64,000 nucleotides of DNA. Source: an uncultured Christensenella sp. GTDB lineage: Bacteria > Bacillota > Clostridia > Christensenellales > Borkfalkiaceae. The position numbers were made by a program, and so were the translations under genes. The notes below the pieces were generated by a model. The model did not search any database and was not told the DNA's origin. It saw only the letters and a program-made list of their open reading frames with translations. The stretch covers positions 186,001-250,000 of the forward strand of contig CAJKUC010000001.1 in NCBI GenBank assembly GCA_905203015.1, given 5' to 3'. Below are positions 44,973 through 55,040 of the stretch, in pieces; position 1 is the first letter of the stretch; every line of letters begins with the position of its first letter.

Positions 44973-46547
44973 TTATCGGATAAGAAGCGATTTTCCCGTC
45001 ATTTTCGCGGGCTGTTTCAATCCCATCACGTCGAGAAGGGTAGGCGCAAGATCGGCAAGAACGCCGCCGTCGCGCAGTTTCGCATTCTTGTATTTTTCCG
45101 AAACGAGCACCACGGGCACGGGGTTGGTGGTGTGCTGCGTGAACGGCGTCTTTCCGTCGTCGGCGATCATTTCGTCGGCGTTGCCGTGATCTGCCGTAAG
45201 CAGCGCGCTGCCGCCCATCGAAAGAATCTTATCCAGCACTTTTTTCACGCATTCGTCCACAACGTGCACGGCTTTCACCGCTGCGCTCATCACGCCGGTA
45301 TGCCCCACCATGTCGCAGTTCGCAAAGTTGAGAATCAACACGTCGTATTTTCCCGTATCCAGTTCTTTCAGTACGCGGTCGGTCACTTCGTACGCGCTCA
45401 TTTCGGGCTTCAGATCGTACGTAGCCACTTTCGGAGAAGGGATCACGATACGAGTTTCGCCCGCCACGGGCGCTTCGATTTTCGCGTTGAAAAAGAAGGT
45501 GACGTGCGCGTATTTTTCCGTTTCGGCGATGTGCAGTTGCGTCATGCCGAGAGAGGAAATATACTGCGGCAGCGTGTCGTCGATTTCGTCGGGGGGGAAC
45601 GCTACGCCCACGTTTTTAAAAGACGCGTCGTATGTGGCGAATCCCACGTATACGGGGGCAAGATAGCCCGTCGCGCGCTCGAAGCCGAGCGTAGCGCCCG
45701 TCTTTTCGTCCACAAAGGGGAACTTCTCCTGCGAGAACATACGCGTGATCTGGCGCGCTCTGTCGGGGCGGAAATTGAAGCAGATGATGCCGTCGCCTTT
45801 GCCGATCGGCGCGATCGGTTTGCCGTTTTCCGTCAGAGTAACGGGCGCGATGAATTCGTCGGTTACGCCGTTTGTGTAAGAGGATTTCGCCGCCTCTTCC
45901 GCCGTGCCGCAGAAGGTGTTCGCTTTGCCTTCCGTCAGGGCTTCGTACGCCTTTTGTTCGCGATCCCAGTTGTTGTCGCGGTCCATCGCATAGTAGCGCC
46001 CCGAAACGGAAGCGATCTTACCGAATTTCAGTTCGTCCAGTTTGTTTTGCAACGCTTTGAGAAATTCCGCGCCGGAAGTGGGGGGAACGTCGCGCCCGTC
46101 GGTGAACGCGTGGATATACACCTGTTCGAGTCCTTCCTTTTTCGCCATTTCCACAAGGGCGTATAAATGCTCGATGTGGCTGTGTACGCCGCCGTCGGAA
46201 ACAAGCCCGTACAGGTGCAGTTTTTTGCCGTTCGCTTTCACGTAGTCCATTACGCGCAGCAGTTCTTTGTTTCTGAAAAATTCCCCGTCGCGGATTTCTT
46301 TCGTGATCTTCGTGAGATCCTGGTATACGATGCGCCCCGCGCCGATGTTCAGATGTCCCACTTCGGAATTGCCCATCTGTCCGTCGGGAAGCCCTACGGA
46401 CATCCCGCTCGCGCCGAGCGTAGAGGAGGGATATTCTTTTTCCAGAGCGGTTACGTTCTTGCTTCCGTCCGTCCACACGGCGTTGCCTTCGTGTTTCGGG
46501 TTGAGTCCGTAGCCGTCCATGATGATGATAGCATAAGGTGTTTTCAT
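44973..46547 (-). CDS. gpmI: 2,3-bisphosphoglycerate-independent phosphoglycerate mutase
   Basis: A 524-aa Mn-dependent enzyme converting 3- to 2-phosphoglycerate. I-I-M-D-G-Y-G is near the start, the phosphorylated Ser is in G-Q-M-G-N-S-E-V-G-H (about residue 61), and V-S-D-G-G-V-H-S-H, D-G-R-D-V-P-P, F-N-F-R-P-D-R-A-R and T-A-D-H-G-N-A-D are intact. It is the last gene of the glycolytic cluster; no eno gene follows in this window. Confidence 0.97.
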   Translation of the reverse strand: MKTPYAIIIMDGYGLNPKHEGNAVWTDGSKNVTALEKEYPSSTLGASGMSVGLPDGQMGNSEVGHLNIGAGRIVYQDLTKITKEIRDGEFFRNKELLRVMDYVKANGKKLHLYGLVSDGGVHSHIEHLYALVEMAKKEGLEQVYIHAFTDGRDVPPTSGAEFLKALQNKLDELKFGKIASVSGRYYAMDRDNNWDREQKAYEALTEGKANTFCGTAEEAAKSSYTNGVTDEFIAPVTLTENGKPIAPIGKGDGIICFNFRPDRARQITRMFSQEKFPFVDEKTGATLGFERATGYLAPVYVGFATYDASFKNVGVAFPPDEIDDTLPQYISSLGMTQLHIAETEKYAHVTFFFNAKIEAPVAGETRIVIPSPKVATYDLKPEMSAYEVTDRVLKELDTGKYDVLILNFANCDMVGHTGVMSAAVKAVHVVDECVKKVLDKILSMGGSALLTADHGNADEMIADDGKTPFTQHTTNPVPVVLVSEKYKNAKLRDGGVLADLAPTLLDVMGLKQPAKMTGKSLLIR

Positions 46548-46635
46548 TGTCGATTCGTCCTTTGTTGCGCCCGCGCGATAGGCGGCGCAACTCTTTGTCG
46601 TCTTTTACGTTTTCGCCGCGGTCGCGGGCGTACGC

Positions 46636-47382
46636 TTATTTATCGTAGTTTACGATCGTTGCGAAATCGTTGGCTTTCAAAGAAGCGCCGCCGATCAGTC
46701 CGCCGTCGATTTCTTCCTGCGCCATAAGTTCTTTGCAGTTGCCCGCGTTCATGCTGCCGCCGTACTGAATACGCACTTTCGCCGCGCATTTTTCGCAGAA
46801 GAGTTCGCCGAGCGTTTTACGGATAAATCCGATCGTTTCGTTCGCCTGAGCGGCGGTAGCGGTTTTGCCCGTGCCGATTGCCCATACGGGTTCGTACGCC
46901 ACGACGAGCGCCGTGATATCTTCAACGCCGTTCAATCCTTCTTTGATCTGGCGATAAAGAACTTCTTCCGTCTTGCCCGTTTCTCTTTCTTCCAGCGTTT
47001 CGCCTACGCATACGATGGGGGTAAGCCCCGCTTTCAGTGCGGTAAGCGTTCTCTTGTTCACCGTTTCGTCCGTTTCGCCGAAATACTGTCTGCGTTCGCT
47101 GTGGCCGATGATCACGTATTTCACACCGTATTCTTTCAGCATGGCGGCGGAAATTTCGCCCGTATACGCGCCTTTTTCCGCAAAGTGCACGTTTTCCGCG
47201 CCGAGCATAATGTTCGTTCCTTTCAGCGCTTCGGATACGGCGGGAATGTCGATCGCGGGTACGCACACCACAACGTCGCACGTCGCGTCTTTCACGAGGG
47301 GAGCGATCGCTTTCACGAGGGCGACGCCTTCGGAAGCGGTGTTGTTCATTTTCCAGTTGCCTGCAATAATAGCCTTTCTCAT
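46636..47382 (-). CDS. tpiA: Triosephosphate isomerase
   Basis: A 248-aa TIM barrel interconverting dihydroxyacetone phosphate and glyceraldehyde-3-phosphate. Catalytic Lys in G-N-W-K-M-N, His in I-I-G-H-S-E-R-R and Glu in A-Y-E-P-V-W-A-I-G-T-G are present. The phosphate-binding Y-G-G-S-M and I-G-G-A-S-L are clear. It sits between pgk and gpmI; a stable hairpin lies in the gap to pgk. Confidence 0.97.
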   Translation of the reverse strand: MRKAIIAGNWKMNNTASEGVALVKAIAPLVKDATCDVVVCVPAIDIPAVSEALKGTNIMLGAENVHFAEKGAYTGEISAAMLKEYGVKYVIIGHSERRQYFGETDETVNKRTLTALKAGLTPIVCVGETLEERETGKTEEVLYRQIKEGLNGVEDITALVVAYEPVWAIGTGKTATAAQANETIGFIRKTLGELFCEKCAAKVRIQYGGSMNAGNCKELMAQEEIDGGLIGGASLKANDFATIVNYDK

Positions 47383-47459
47383 TGTTGTTTTCTCCTAAGG
47401 GGCGTTCCGCCCGCGTATTTTGTGTATTTATGTGTTGTACGGTTGCTTTTTACGCTCAA

Positions 47460-47497
47460 ATTCCGCTCTTTCCCGAAGACAGGGGGAAAGAACGGAA
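47460..47497 (-). other. Stable hairpin between pgk and tpiA
   Basis: ATTCCG/CGGAAT and CTTTCCC/GGGGAAAG form a long stem (47460-47474 with 47482-47497) without a following T-run. It looks like an mRNA stability or processing element rather than a terminator. Confidence 0.55.
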
Positions 47498-47514
47498 TTT
47501 CAAAAGCGAAATAA

Positions 47515-48834
47515 TCAGTCTTTGTCGTTCAGGCACGCGATGCCGGGAAGAACTTTGCCCTCGAAGAGTTCGAGAGACGCGCCGCCGCCCGTGGAGATAT
47601 GCGTCATCTTATCCGCATAGCCCAGTTGCTGTACCGCCGCCGCGGAATCGCCGCCGCCGATAATCGTCGTTGCCTTTCCGTATACGTCGGCAAGAGCCTG
47701 CGCGATCGCTTTCGTGCCCGCCGCAAGCGTGGGATTTTCAAATACGCCCATAGGGCCGTTCCAGATCACCGCTTTCGCGTTTGCGATTTCCGCCGCGAAA
47801 AGTTTTCTCGTTTCGGGCCCGATATCCAGCCCCATCTGATCCGCGGGGATCGCGTTCGAGGAGTACACTTTCGTTTCGATTTCCGCGTCGATGGGATCGG
47901 GGAACGCCGCCGCCGCCACGGTGTCTACGGGCAAAAGCAATTTTTTGCCGAGAGATTTCGCCTTTTCGAGCATCTCTTTGCAATATCCGATCTTTTCGTC
48001 GTCTACGAGAGAAGTGCCGATTTCTCCGCCCTGCGCCTTGATGAAGGTGTAAGCCATGCCGCCGCCGATGATCAGGGTATCGCATTTTTCGAGGAGGTTG
48101 GAAATAACGTTGAGTTTATCCGCCACTTTCGCGCCGCCCAGAATCGCCACGAACGGATGAGCGGGATTTTCCAGCGTATCCGCCATCACGGTGAGTTCTT
48201 TTTCGATGAGAAAACCGCAGACGGCGGTTTTCACCAGCCCCGCTTCCACGATGCCCGCCGTAGAGGCGTGCGAACGGTGCGCCGTACCGAACGCGTCGTT
48301 TACGTAAATATCGGCATAAGAAGCCAACGCGTTCATGAATTCGGGCGTCTTCTTCTCTTCGCCCTTGTGGAAACGAAGGTTTTCGAGAAGCACGCATTCG
48401 CCGTCTTTCAAAGCGGCTACTTTCGCTTTCGCGTCTTCGCCGATCACGTCTTTCGCGAACGTCACTTTGCCGCCGAGCAATTCGTTGAGACGGGCAGCCA
48501 CGGGCGCGAGGGAAAGTTTTTTCACGTCCTTCTTCGCTTTTTCGAGGGCTTCCTGCGTAGCCGCTTCCTGTTCGTTTACGGGAAGAGCCGCGATCTTCGC
48601 TTTCTCTTTCTTGTTGAGTTCGAGTTTTTCGTCAAACACGTTGTGCGGTTTGCCCATGTGCGAGCAAAGCACTACTTTCGCGCCGTGCTCCATCAGATAT
48701 TTAATGGTGGGAAGCGCGCCCTGAATACGATTTTCGTCGGTGATCACGCCGTCTTTCATGGGAACGTTGAAGTCGCATCTCACGAGGACTTTCTTGCCTT
48801 TCACGTCGACGTCTCTTACGGTTTTCTTGTTCAT
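47515..48834 (-). CDS. pgk: Phosphoglycerate kinase
   Basis: A 439-aa enzyme making ATP from 1,3-bisphosphoglycerate. [49 protein letters not shown] and T-I-I-G-G-G-D-S are intact. It is about 40 residues longer than typical: a Lys/Glu/Ala-rich insertion occupies about 64-106 right after the H-M-G-K-P motif. The ATG has AAGGAG upstream. It heads the pgk-tpiA-gpmI operon; gap, normally just upstream, is absent, and a divergent ribosomal operon lies there instead. Confidence 0.96.
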   Translation of the reverse strand: MNKKTVRDVDVKGKKVLVRCDFNVPMKDGVITDENRIQGALPTIKYLMEHGAKVVLCSHMGKPHNVFDEKLELNKKEKAKIAALPVNEQEAATQEALEKAKKDVKKLSLAPVAARLNELLGGKVTFAKDVIGEDAKAKVAALKDGECVLLENLRFHKGEEKKTPEFMNALASYADIYVNDAFGTAHRSHASTAGIVEAGLVKTAVCGFLIEKELTVMADTLENPAHPFVAILGGAKVADKLNVISNLLEKCDTLIIGGGMAYTFIKAQGGEIGTSLVDDEKIGYCKEMLEKAKSLGKKLLLPVDTVAAAAFPDPIDAEIETKVYSSNAIPADQMGLDIGPETRKLFAAEIANAKAVIWNGPMGVFENPTLAAGTKAIAQALADVYGKATTIIGGGDSAAAVQQLGYADKMTHISTGGGASLELFEGKVLPGIACLNDKD

Positions 48835-48876
48835 AATAAGTAGAACTCTCCTTAAATATTTTTTTCTTACAAATAT

Positions 48877-48906
48877 ATAATACCCCGTTTTTTGCCCGTT
48901 TGTCAA
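48877..48906 (-). promoter_or_regulatory. Promoter for the pgk-tpiA-gpmI operon
   Basis: On the minus strand TTGACA (48901-48906) and TATTAT (48877-48882) have an 18-base spacer. Confidence 0.75.
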
Positions 48907-48995
48907 CTTTTTGGAAAAAAAATTGCGAAAAAAACGAAAAATCTTTTTTCCGTTATGTTTTTTCGGCGAATTTCGCGAAAACCCGTGCAAAACGC

Positions 48996-49024
48996 TTGAC
49001 TCGGACGCTTTTTTCTGTTAAAAT
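48996..49024 (+). promoter_or_regulatory. Promoter of the str operon
   Basis: TTGACT (48996-49001) and TAAAAT (49019-49024) have a 17-base spacer; the rpsL leader is about 165 bases. Confidence 0.75.
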
Positions 49025-49039
49025 ATGCCTTGCGGTTAA

Positions 49040-49079
49040 GCGTAAAAAGGTAGAGTTATGCCCTTTTACGCCGATTTTT
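49040..49079 (+). terminator. Attenuator-like hairpin in the rpsL leader
   Basis: GCGTAAAAAGG (49040-49050) pairs with CCCTTTTACGC (49061-49071) with one mismatch. T5 follows at 49075-49079, starting about 9 bases after the predicted transcription start. Confidence 0.55.
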
Positions 49080-49150
49080 GTGGTTTTTTAAGCCGAAAAA
49101 GGTTTGAAAGGCGCAGCCGCGAAAAAAATTCGCTTTCTTTAATTGCGTAA
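49058..49150 (+). CDS. Possible 30-residue leader peptide of the str operon
   Basis: An ATG in the loop of the leader hairpin opens a 30-codon frame with AAGG seven bases upstream. It begins Met-Pro-Phe-Tyr-Ala-Asp-Phe-Cys-Gly-Phe and is basic further on. Translation would disrupt the right arm of the hairpin, which is how a leader peptide could control it. It resembles no known protein and may be a chance frame. Confidence 0.3.
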   Translation: MPFYADFCGFLSRKRFERRSREKNSLSLIA

Positions 49151-49195
49151 GGGCAATTTGAAAGATATTCCAATTTTTTACAAGGAGGTAAAACA

Positions 49196-49570
49196 ATGCC
49201 TACTATCAACCAACTCATCAAAAAGGGCAGAGAGAAGATCACTTTCAAATCGAAGAGTCCTATTCTCGACAACTGTCCCCAGAAGCGCGGCGTATGTTTG
49301 TCCGTAACCACGACTTCCCCCAAGAAGCCTAACTCCGCTTTGAGAAAGATCGCCCGTGTGCGTCTTACCAACAAGCAGGAAGGTACGGTATACATTCCCG
49401 GCGAAGGTCACAACCTTCAGGAACACAGTTCCGTTCTGATCAGAGGCGGCCGTGTTAAGGATCTCCCCGGCGTTCGTTACCACATTATCCGTGGCGCGCT
49501 CGATACCGCCGGCGTTGCGAAACGCGGACAGGCCCGTTCCAAGTACGGCGCAAAACGCGCTAAGAAGTAA
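49196..49570 (+). CDS. rpsL: Small ribosomal subunit protein uS12
   Basis: A 124-aa decoding-centre protein. [22 protein letters not shown] and [14 protein letters not shown] are intact. Lys43 and the Lys of G-R-V-K-D-L, the usual streptomycin-resistance positions, are wild type; Ser41 replaces the common Thr. AAGGAGG precedes the ATG. First gene of the str operon, with an attenuator-like leader. Confidence 0.98.
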   Translation: MPTINQLIKKGREKITFKSKSPILDNCPQKRGVCLSVTTTSPKKPNSALRKIARVRLTNKQEGTVYIPGEGHNLQEHSSVLIRGGRVKDLPGVRYHIIRGALDTAGVAKRGQARSKYGAKRAKK

Positions 49571-49718
49571 TCTTCGTTTTCTTTTACTTGCGAAGAGATA
49601 AAAAAGAAGTAAAAATCCCTACTTGTAATTCGGAATACGCTTGAATTCAGATTTTAGCAGACACTACCCGAAAATAAAGTAGACAGTACGTAAAGCGCAA
49701 ATAAAACCGCAAGGAAAA

Positions 49719-49820
49719 GCGGCGCGTTTTGCGGAAGGTTCGCCCTCGCGCCTTTGCCGCGTAAGCGAAAAAGCAGGGGAGCGCAGCGCGCGATAGTTGT
49801 ACTAAGGGTAGCCACCCTTA
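49719..49820 (+). promoter_or_regulatory. Structured rpsL-rpsG intercistronic region, candidate S7 autoregulatory site
   Basis: The 280-base gap holds a GC-rich stem-loop (GCGGC 49719-49723 with GCCGC 49756-49760). A perfect 7-bp hairpin TAAGGGT-AGCC-ACCCTTA (49803-49820) ends about 14 bases before the rpsG ribosome site. In E. coli, ribosomal protein S7 binds this intercistronic region to control the operon; a similar role is inferred here. Confidence 0.45.
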
Positions 49821-49850
49821 CGAACACATTATTAAAGGAGGATTTATATC

Positions 49851-50321
49851 ATGCCCAGAAGAGGTAACGTACCCAAGAGAGACGTTTTGCCCGATCCTAT
49901 GTACGGAAGCAAAGTCGTCACGAAACTCATCAACCAGATTATGCTCGACGGTAAGAAAGGCACGGCGCAGACGATCGTTTACGACGCTTTCAAAATCGCG
50001 GCGGAAAAACTTAACCAGGAGCCGATGGATATTTTCAAACAGGCGATGGATAACATCATGCCCGTAGTGGAAGTGAAAGCACGCCGCGTCGGCGGTGCGA
50101 ACTATCAGGTTCCCGTGGAAATCCGCCCCGAAAGACGTCAGACTCTTGCGATCCGCTGGCTCGTGATCAATACGAGAAAGAGATCGGAAAGAGAAATGGC
50201 GAACAAACTGGCGGCCGAACTTATGGACGCGTACAATAACGCGGGCGGCACCGTCAAGAAGAAGGAAGATACTCACAGAATGGCGGAAGCGAACAAAGCA
50301 TTCGCGCATTTCAGATTCTGA
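49851..50321 (+). CDS. rpsG: Small ribosomal subunit protein uS7
   Basis: A 156-aa protein that nucleates folding of the 3' domain of 16S r[29 protein letters not shown] and the C-terminal [12 protein letters not shown] are canonical. AAAGGAGG precedes the start. fusA begins 12 bases after its stop. Confidence 0.98.
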   Translation: MPRRGNVPKRDVLPDPMYGSKVVTKLINQIMLDGKKGTAQTIVYDAFKIAAEKLNQEPMDIFKQAMDNIMPVVEVKARRVGGANYQVPVEIRPERRQTLAIRWLVINTRKRSEREMANKLAAELMDAYNNAGGTVKKKEDTHRMAEANKAFAHFRF

Positions 50322-50333
50322 AAGGAGTAAATT

Positions 50334-52415
50334 ATGCCCAGAGAATACGATTTACAACACACCAGAAACTTCGGTATCATGGCGCACATCGACGCCGGCA
50401 AAACGACGACCACCGAGCGTATCCTGTTCTACACGGGTAAGACGCACAAGATCGGCGAAGTGCACGAAGGCGCCGCTACCATGGACTGGATGGTGCAGGA
50501 ACAGGAACGCGGTATCACGATTACTTCCGCCGCCACCACCTGTATCTGGAAAGGTCACCGTTTCAACATCATCGATACGCCGGGCCACGTGGACTTCACG
50601 GTGGAAGTGGAGCGTTCGCTCCGCGTTCTCGACGGCGCCGTGGCCACGTTTTGCGCGAAAGGCGGCGTAGAGCCGCAGTCTGAAACGGTATGGAGACAGG
50701 CGGATACCTACAAAGTTCCCCGTATCGCTTACGTTAATAAGATGGATATCAACGGCGCGGATTTCTATCGCGTAGAGAAAATGATCCGCGAACGCCTCGG
50801 CGCAAACCCCGTTCCCATCGAACTTCCCATCGGTAAAGAAGCGGATTTCCGCGGCATTATCGACCTTATCAGAATGGAAGCCGAAATCTATTACGACGAT
50901 CTCGGCAGAGATTTCCGTAAAGAACCGATTCCCGACGATATGAAGGCTCTTGCCGACGAATATCGCGCGAAGTTGCTGGAAGAAGCGGCTTCGGGAAGCG
51001 ACGAAATCATGGAAAAATACTTTGAAGAGGGCGACCTCTCCGAAGAGGACATCATCAAAGGTCTTCGCGCGCGTTGCCTTAAGATGGAATCGATCCCCAT
51101 GCTCTGCGGCTCGTCTTATAAGAACAAGGGCGTTCAGTTCCTGCTCGACGCGGTGATTCACTTCCTTCCCAGCCCTCTCGACGTAGACCACGTGAAAGGC
51201 GTCAATCCCGATACGGGCGAAGAAGAAGAAAGAAAGACTTCGGACGACGAACCGTTCGCGGGGCTTGCTTTCAAGATCGCTACCGATCCTTTCGTAGGCT
51301 CTCTCGCGTATTTCCGCGCTTATTCGGGCGTTCTGGAAGCGGGCTCTTACGTTTACAACTCCACGAAAGAGAAGAAAGAAAGAGTCGGCCGTCTCGTTCA
51401 GATGCACGCAAACGAAAGAAAGGATATTTCCGAAATTTATTCCGGCGATATCTGCGCGATCGTAGGTTTGAAATACACCACCACGGGCGATACTCTGTGC
51501 GACGAAAAGCACCCGATCATTCTTGAAAAGATGGTATTCCCCGAGCCGGTTATCCAACTTTCCCTCGAACCCAAGACGAAAGCGGGCCAGGAAAAGATGA
51601 CGATGGCCCTGATCAAACTCGCGGAAGAAGATCCTACGTTCAAAACGTACACCGATCAGGAAACGGGTCAGACGATCATCGCCGGTATGGGCGAATTGCA
51701 CCTCGACATCATCGTAGACCGTCTGCTCCGCGAATTCAAAGTGGAAGCGAACGTCGGCGCGCCTCAGGTTGCGTATCGCGAAACGTTCAGAAACGCCGTG
51801 GACGCGGAAGGTATGTACAAGCGTCAGTCCGGCGGTAAAGGTCAGTACGGTCATTGTAAGATCCACCTGATTCCTCAGGAACCGGGCGCGGGCTATGCGT
51901 TTGAAGACGCCACCGTCGGCGGATCGATCCCGAAGGAATATATTCCCGCTATCGATAAAGGTATTCAGGAAGCGGCGAAGAACGGTTTCCTGGCCGGCTA
52001 CGAAATGGTGGACTTCAAGGTAGTGGTTTACGACGGATCTTATCACGAAGTCGACTCTTCCGAAATGGCGTTCAAGATCGCCGGCTCTATGGCGTTCAAG
52101 AACGGCGTGGAAAAGGCGCACCCCGTGCTTCTCGAGCCGATCATGAAAGTGCAGATCATCACGCCCGAAGACTACTTCGGCGATCTGATGGGCAATATCA
52201 GCGGTCGTCGCGGTACGATTCTCGGTACCGACGATCGTAACGGCGCGAAGATCATCGACGCGGAAGTTCCGCTTTCCGAAATGTTCGGTTACGCTACGGA
52301 ACTCCGTTCCAGAACGCAGGGTCGCGGTCAGTTCACGATGCAGTTCGATCATTACAGCGAAGTGCCTCAGAACATCGCGAAAGACATTATCGAAAAACGC
52401 GGTAAGAAAGACTAA
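50334..52415 (+). CDS. fusA: Elongation factor G
   Basis: A 693-aa translocation GTPase. G1 [10 protein letters not shown]2 R-G-I-T-I, G3 D-T-P-G-H, G4 N-K-M-D and the domain [11 protein letters not shown] are all standard, in contrast to the paralogue at 37.6-39.6 kb. AAGGAG lies before the ATG. Translation is probably linked to rpsG. It is the housekeeping EF-G. Confidence 0.98.
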   Translation: MPREYDLQHTRNFGIMAHIDAGKTTTTERILFYTGKTHKIGEVHEGAATMDWMVQEQERGITITSAATTCIWKGHRFNIIDTPGHVDFTVEVERSLRVLDGAVATFCAKGGVEPQSETVWRQADTYKVPRIAYVNKMDINGADFYRVEKMIRERLGANPVPIELPIGKEADFRGIIDLIRMEAEIYYDDLGRDFRKEPIPDDMKALADEYRAKLLEEAASGSDEIMEKYFEEGDLSEEDIIKGLRARCLKMESIPMLCGSSYKNKGVQFLLDAVIHFLPSPLDVDHVKGVNPDTGEEEERKTSDDEPFAGLAFKIATDPFVGSLAYFRAYSGVLEAGSYVYNSTKEKKERVGRLVQMHANERKDISEIYSGDICAIVGLKYTTTGDTLCDEKHPIILEKMVFPEPVIQLSLEPKTKAGQEKMTMALIKLAEEDPTFKTYTDQETGQTIIAGMGELHLDIIVDRLLREFKVEANVGAPQVAYRETFRNAVDAEGMYKRQSGGKGQYGHCKIHLIPQEPGAGYAFEDATVGGSIPKEYIPAIDKGIQEAAKNGFLAGYEMVDFKVVVYDGSYHEVDSSEMAFKIAGSMAFKNGVEKAHPVLLEPIMKVQIITPEDYFGDLMGNISGRRGTILGTDDRNGAKIIDAEVPLSEMFGYATELRSRTQGRGQFTMQFDHYSEVPQNIAKDIIEKRGKKD

Positions 52416-52429
52416 GATAATTTTTGCTT

Positions 52430-52461
52430 CTGATTTTCGCCCGAAACAAGGCGAAAATCAG
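52430..52461 (+). other. Perfect 12-bp hairpin between fusA and tuf without U-tract
   Basis: CTGATTTTCGCC (52430-52441) pairs with GGCGAAAATCAG (52450-52461). The following sequence is purine-rich, so it is more likely a 3'-end stabiliser or processing site than an intrinsic terminator. Confidence 0.6.
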
Positions 52462-52501
52462 GGGAAAAATAAAAAAAGTTCCGAAAACACCTTTAAAATA
52501 T

Positions 52502-52530
52502 TTGATAATTTTCAAAATTTAAGGTATAAT
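52502..52530 (+). promoter_or_regulatory. Promoter for tuf
   Basis: TTGATA (52502-52507) and TATAAT (52525-52530) have a 17-base spacer. A leader of about 155 bases follows; it can fold an imperfect stem (AATAC..TCCGT with ACGGA..GTATT) near its 5' end. Confidence 0.82.
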
Positions 52531-52693
52531 GAATACGTTCCGTGAAAAAAACGGATGTATTGCGCTTTTCGGAAGGCGGCATTATTGTGCCGTATCCGAC
52601 GACGTTCGGATAAATCGAGAAAAACGGTACCCGCCGTATAAAAAGGGGAAAAGCAATACAAAAAAATATAAATAAAATCGGAGGATTTTTATT

Positions 52694-53914
52694 ATGGCTA
52701 AGGCTAAATTCGACAGAAGCAAACCCCACGTTAACATTGGTACTATCGGCCACGTTGACCACGGTAAAACTACTTTGACTGCGGCTATCACGATGGTTAT
52801 GGCTGCTCGCGGCGGCGCAGAAAAGATGAGATACGACGAAATCGATAAAGCGCCCGAAGAAAGAGCGCGTGGTATCACGATCAACACCGCGCACGTTGAA
52901 TATCAGACGGATAAACGTCACTATGCGCACGTTGACTGCCCGGGTCACGCCGACTACGTTAAAAACATGATTACCGGTGCCGCGCAGATGGACGGCGCGA
53001 TCCTCGTTGTTGCCGCTACCGACGGTCCCATGCCCCAGACCCGTGAGCACATCCTGCTTGCCCGTCAGGTAGGCGTGCCTTATATCGTTGTGTTCATGAA
53101 CAAGACCGACCTTGTTGATGACGCCGAACTTCTCGACCTCGTGGAAATGGACGTAAGAGACCTTCTTTCTTCCTACAACTTCCCCGGCGACGATATTCCC
53201 GTTATCCGCGGTTCCGCGCTTAAAGCGCTTGAAAAAGCGTCGTCCGATGCTTCCCCTGCGGAAATCCTTGCGGCTCCCGAATGCCAGTGCATTCTCGAAC
53301 TCATGAAAGCGGTTGACGAGTATATTCCTACTCCTCCCCGCGACGATGCGAAGCCGTTCCTTCTTCCCGTTGAAGACGTGTTCACGATCTCCGGTCGTGG
53401 TACGGTTGCTACGGGCCGTGTAGAACGCGGTATCGCGAAGGTTGGCGATCCTGCCGAAATCGTAGGCTTGATCGAGAAACCCGTTCCCACCGTTATCACC
53501 GGTCTTGAAATGTTCCACAAACAACTCGACGAAGCGATGGCGGGCGATAACGTAGGCGCTCTGCTCCGCGGTATCAACAGAACCGATATCGAAAAAGGTC
53601 AGGTTGTTGCGAAGCCCGGCACGGTGAAGACCGGTACGGAATTCGAGGCTCAGGTGTACGTTCTTACGAAAGAAGAAGGCGGCCGTCACACTGCATTCTT
53701 CAACCACTACAGACCTCAGTTCTTCATCAGAACGACTGACGTTACGGGTGCTATCGAACTTCCCGAAGGCGTTGAAATGGTTATGCCCGGCGACAACATC
53801 AACATGAAAGTTGAATTGATCAAACCCGTCGCTATGGAAGAAGGCCTTCGTTTCGCTATCCGTGAAGGCGGCAGAACGGTAGGTTCCGGCGTTATCGCGA
53901 AGATCCTTAAATAA
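52694..53914 (+). CDS. tuf: Elongation factor Tu
   Basis: A 406-aa GTPase delivering aminoacyl-t[25 protein letters not shown] and the C-terminal domain are complete. Minor departures from most EF-Tu are H-T-A-F-F (usually H-T-P-F-F) and P-Q-F-F (usually P-Q-F-Y). GGAGG precedes the ATG. It has its own promoter and terminator within the str cluster, so it can be expressed above the upstream genes. Confidence 0.98.
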   Translation: MAKAKFDRSKPHVNIGTIGHVDHGKTTLTAAITMVMAARGGAEKMRYDEIDKAPEERARGITINTAHVEYQTDKRHYAHVDCPGHADYVKNMITGAAQMDGAILVVAATDGPMPQTREHILLARQVGVPYIVVFMNKTDLVDDAELLDLVEMDVRDLLSSYNFPGDDIPVIRGSALKALEKASSDASPAEILAAPECQCILELMKAVDEYIPTPPRDDAKPFLLPVEDVFTISGRGTVATGRVERGIAKVGDPAEIVGLIEKPVPTVITGLEMFHKQLDEAMAGDNVGALLRGINRTDIEKGQVVAKPGTVKTGTEFEAQVYVLTKEEGGRHTAFFNHYRPQFFIRTTDVTGAIELPEGVEMVMPGDNINMKVELIKPVAMEEGLRFAIREGGRTVGSGVIAKILK

Positions 53915-53934
53915 GTTTCGGATTAAACCGATTT

Positions 53935-53964
53935 GCACCTCCGATTTTCTTCGGGGGTGCTTTT
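53935..53964 (+). terminator. Rho-independent terminator after tuf
   Basis: GCACCTCCG (53935-53943) pairs with CGGGGGTGC (53952-53960) with one G-U pair, then four T. The ~220 bases from here to the next gene contain a TTTCGGC/GCCGAAA hairpin but no good promoter. Confidence 0.8.
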
Positions 53965-54224
53965 CGTGTCTTTTTTCGCACGTGTTTGCTTGTATCGGAT
54001 TGTACCGAAAACAGGGAAACGGGGAATGCGGACCGGCGAAGCGGTGACAAAGGCAAAATGGCGTGTTATTTTTGAAGGGGAATGCCGTTACGGCGGGCGG
54101 TTGCGCCGACTGCCAAAGAGCCCCTAAAATACTGCTTTCGGCTGAAATATCCGCCGAAAAAGGCGTGTTGAGTTAAAGTTTGCGCGTAAACGCACGTTAC
54201 GGAAAATAATCGTGAGGAGAAAAA

Positions 54225-54962
54225 ATGGCTGATTTTTTTAAGAAAGTGAAAAAAGCGAATGCCCCCGTGGCGATTTCGGGTAAAGAGGAAGGCGCGTTTT
54301 TTACGGGATTCGTGCGCGAAGCCGATGAAGAATTCGTATTACTCGAAGCGGTATCGCCTTCGGGAAGATCTGACGGTTGGGCGTGTATCCGTATAGAGGA
54401 AGTTGCCCGTGCCGATGTGGCTACGGAATATCTCAATATGCTTGCGAAAGTGTATGTCCGTTATGGCGAACTGCCCGCTGCGCTGAAAATTTCCGCACGC
54501 GACGTTCTCGGTTCGTTTATCGATCAGGCGATTAAAAACAAATGGCTTTGCACCGTGGAACTCGGCTTCGAGACTCTGGATAAGGTGACGGGCTATTTCG
54601 TCGATCGGAATTTCGACACCGTGGAAATGAATCTGATGGGCGCAAACGGCAAGAAAGACGGCTATACTTCTTTCGATTTCGAGGAGATCGTTTTTATCAC
54701 CGCGGCGGGAGAAAGAGAGAAATATCTCGAAACCGTGATAGAGATCCTCGGAGAAGAACGGCTCGGCTCGGCGGATTCCCTGTTCGATGCCTGCGATAAA
54801 TCGGGCGGACGTCAGGCGAAAAAGAACGCGCGTTCCGAAAAAGAATTACGCCGCCACACGGAGGAGCAAAACGCGGAAGAGGATGTTTCCGACGATGTGC
54901 AAAACGAAAAAGAAAAGGATAAGAACGGCAGAATTATTTCGTTTCCGAAAAAAGACGATTGA
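54225..54962 (+). CDS. Hypothetical protein with two possible Sm-like repeats
   Basis: A 245-aa soluble protein. Residues about 12-70 and 115-165 look like two related small beta-barrels: F-x-T-G-F-V-x-x-A-D-E-E-F-V-L-L-E-A-V-S-P-S-G-R-S-D-G in the first and V-T-G-Y-F-V-D-R-x-F-D-x-V-x-M-N-L-M-G-x-N-G-K-K-D-G in the second. Each ends in an acidic x-x-x-D/E-E-I/V-x-x-I strand. That pattern resembles Sm/LSm-like folds, but this is inference by eye. The C-terminus (about 190-245) is charged and disordered. The start has GAGGAG upstream. It precedes the pnuC leader by a few bases and may be read through into it. Confidence 0.65.
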   Translation: MADFFKKVKKANAPVAISGKEEGAFFTGFVREADEEFVLLEAVSPSGRSDGWACIRIEEVARADVATEYLNMLAKVYVRYGELPAALKISARDVLGSFIDQAIKNKWLCTVELGFETLDKVTGYFVDRNFDTVEMNLMGANGKKDGYTSFDFEEIVFITAAGEREKYLETVIEILGEERLGSADSLFDACDKSGGRQAKKNARSEKELRRHTEEQNAEEDVSDDVQNEKEKDKNGRIISFPKKDD

Positions 54963-55040
54963 AAAATTTCTCAAACGGAAATGGCCGATAAACATCGGAT
55001 AAACACCGGTTAAAAAAGCGGGCGGACGAAAGCCGTGCCG

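Noticed and set aside
50352..52352. Very long open frame antisense to fusA
   Set aside because: It mirrors the codon pattern of fusA, has no ribosome site or family motif and is rich in His, Arg and Phe, as expected of a reverse-strand shadow. The same applies to the long antisense frames opposite the WG-repeat, BspA and protease genes.
53933..54127. Small open frame after tuf
   Set aside because: It begins inside the tuf terminator, has no ribosome site, and its composition does not resemble the coding sequence around it.
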